Source: Merdimonas faecis
GTDB lineage: Bacteria > Bacillota > Clostridia > Lachnospirales > Lachnospiraceae
Length of the DNA: 47,716 nt
Direction of reading: 5' to 3'
NCBI RefSeq assembly: GCF_001754075.1
Contig: NZ_MIEH01000030.1
Span: 1-47,716, forward strand
The position numbers and the translations under genes were made by a program. The notes beneath the pieces were generated by a model that saw only the letters and a list, made by a program, of their open reading frames with translations, did no database searches and was not told the origin of the DNA. Positions 47,641 through 47,716 of the stretch are shown in pieces (within the stretch, counting starts at the first letter, position 1; the number at the start of each line of letters is the position of its first letter).

Positions 47641-47716
47641 CGGGACAGGGGCGAGTTCCAAAAGGGACAGGGGCAAATCAAAATGGGGACACCCCAAATC
47701 GCAAATGGGGACGTAC
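47641..47716 (-). repeat. Family-1 palindrome-plus-tail element, copy 5 (cut by window end)
   Basis: The left half of the palindrome begins at 47707 (GGGGACGTAC) and runs off the window. On the minus strand the tail shows GTCCCC at 22-base steps: GTCCCC, GTCCCC, GTCCCT, then a degenerate GTCCCG at 47641-47646. The outer flank GCAAAT (47701-47706) predicts that the sequence after the missing half begins ATTT. The element starts 5 bases after the YitT-family stop codon. Confidence 0.88.

Overview
The window (about 48% G+C by eye, long co-directional operons, AGGAGG ribosome sites) looks like chromosome of an anaerobic, spore-forming Lachnospiraceae-type Clostridia. The grounds are a complete FASII/ACC operon with FabK and a FabT-type MarR repressor, the [FeFe]-hydrogenase maturases HydE/G/F, spoIIA-sigF followed by spoVA, and a valS T-box. 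No rRNA, prophage or CRISPR array was seen. The species cannot be fixed from this sequence alone.

Layout. (1) 1-1.66 kb: a large hairpin, an Rpn-family nuclease and a 45-residue basic ORF ending at a terminator. (2) 1.7-13.6 kb: the fatty-acid operon fabH-acpP-fabK-fabD-fabG-fabF-accB-fabZ-accC-accDA(fused)-fabK-like-fabT-sir2. It runs from a strong SigA-type promoter whose start region carries two tandem FabT-type operators. (3) 13.8-18.9 kb: rhodanese, then on the minus strand hydE-hydG-hydF and a small radical SAM gene. hydE has a long leader ending in a terminator hairpin. (4) 18.9-22.4 kb: HAD phosphatase, deoxyinosine glycosylase, macrodomain hydrolase, AEC transporter and an Fe-S flavoprotein. 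(5) 22.6-30.9 kb: T-box-valS, LtaS-like enzyme, folC, a 44-residue ORF and a TPR membrane protein. (6) 30.9-35.7 kb: spoIIAA-spoIIAB-sigF, then a SigG-type promoter and a 52-residue membrane protein followed by spoVAA-AB-AC-AD-AE. (7) 35.9-39.7 kb: Na/Pi cotransporter, two regulator/membrane-protein pairs and tRNA-Gly(CCC). (8) 39.8-43.5 kb: a MacB-type ABC transporter with a secreted accessory protein. (9) 43.5-47.7 kb: a small ORF, EIIC-like permease, corrinoid adenosyltransferase, small alarmone synthetase and a YitT-family protein.

The most unusual content is two families of intergenic palindromes. Family 1 (five copies) has a 35-nt GGGGAC...GTCCCC hairpin followed by a one-sided tail in which GTCCCC-type boxes recur at exactly 22-nt intervals while the DNA between boxes diverges. 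Family 2 (four copies) is a 34-nt hairpin with the same tips. It sits just 3' of genes and close to DnaA-box-like TGTGGATAA sequences. In nearly every copy of both families the bases just outside the hairpin differ from copy to copy but are complementary to each other, so each hairpin has its own perfect extension. The two family-1 copies most alike in their tails bracket the whole fatty-acid operon in inverted orientation. No gene in the window is an obvious mobiliser of these elements.

How the genes work together. The 2-13 kb operon encodes malonyl-CoA formation (AccB/C/DA), malonyl transfer (FabD), initiation (FabH) and the elongation cycle (FabF/G/Z/K), with its own repressor. The hyd genes build the hydrogenase H-cluster. 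The spoIIA-spoVA block encodes forespore sigma-F control and the dipicolinic acid channel.
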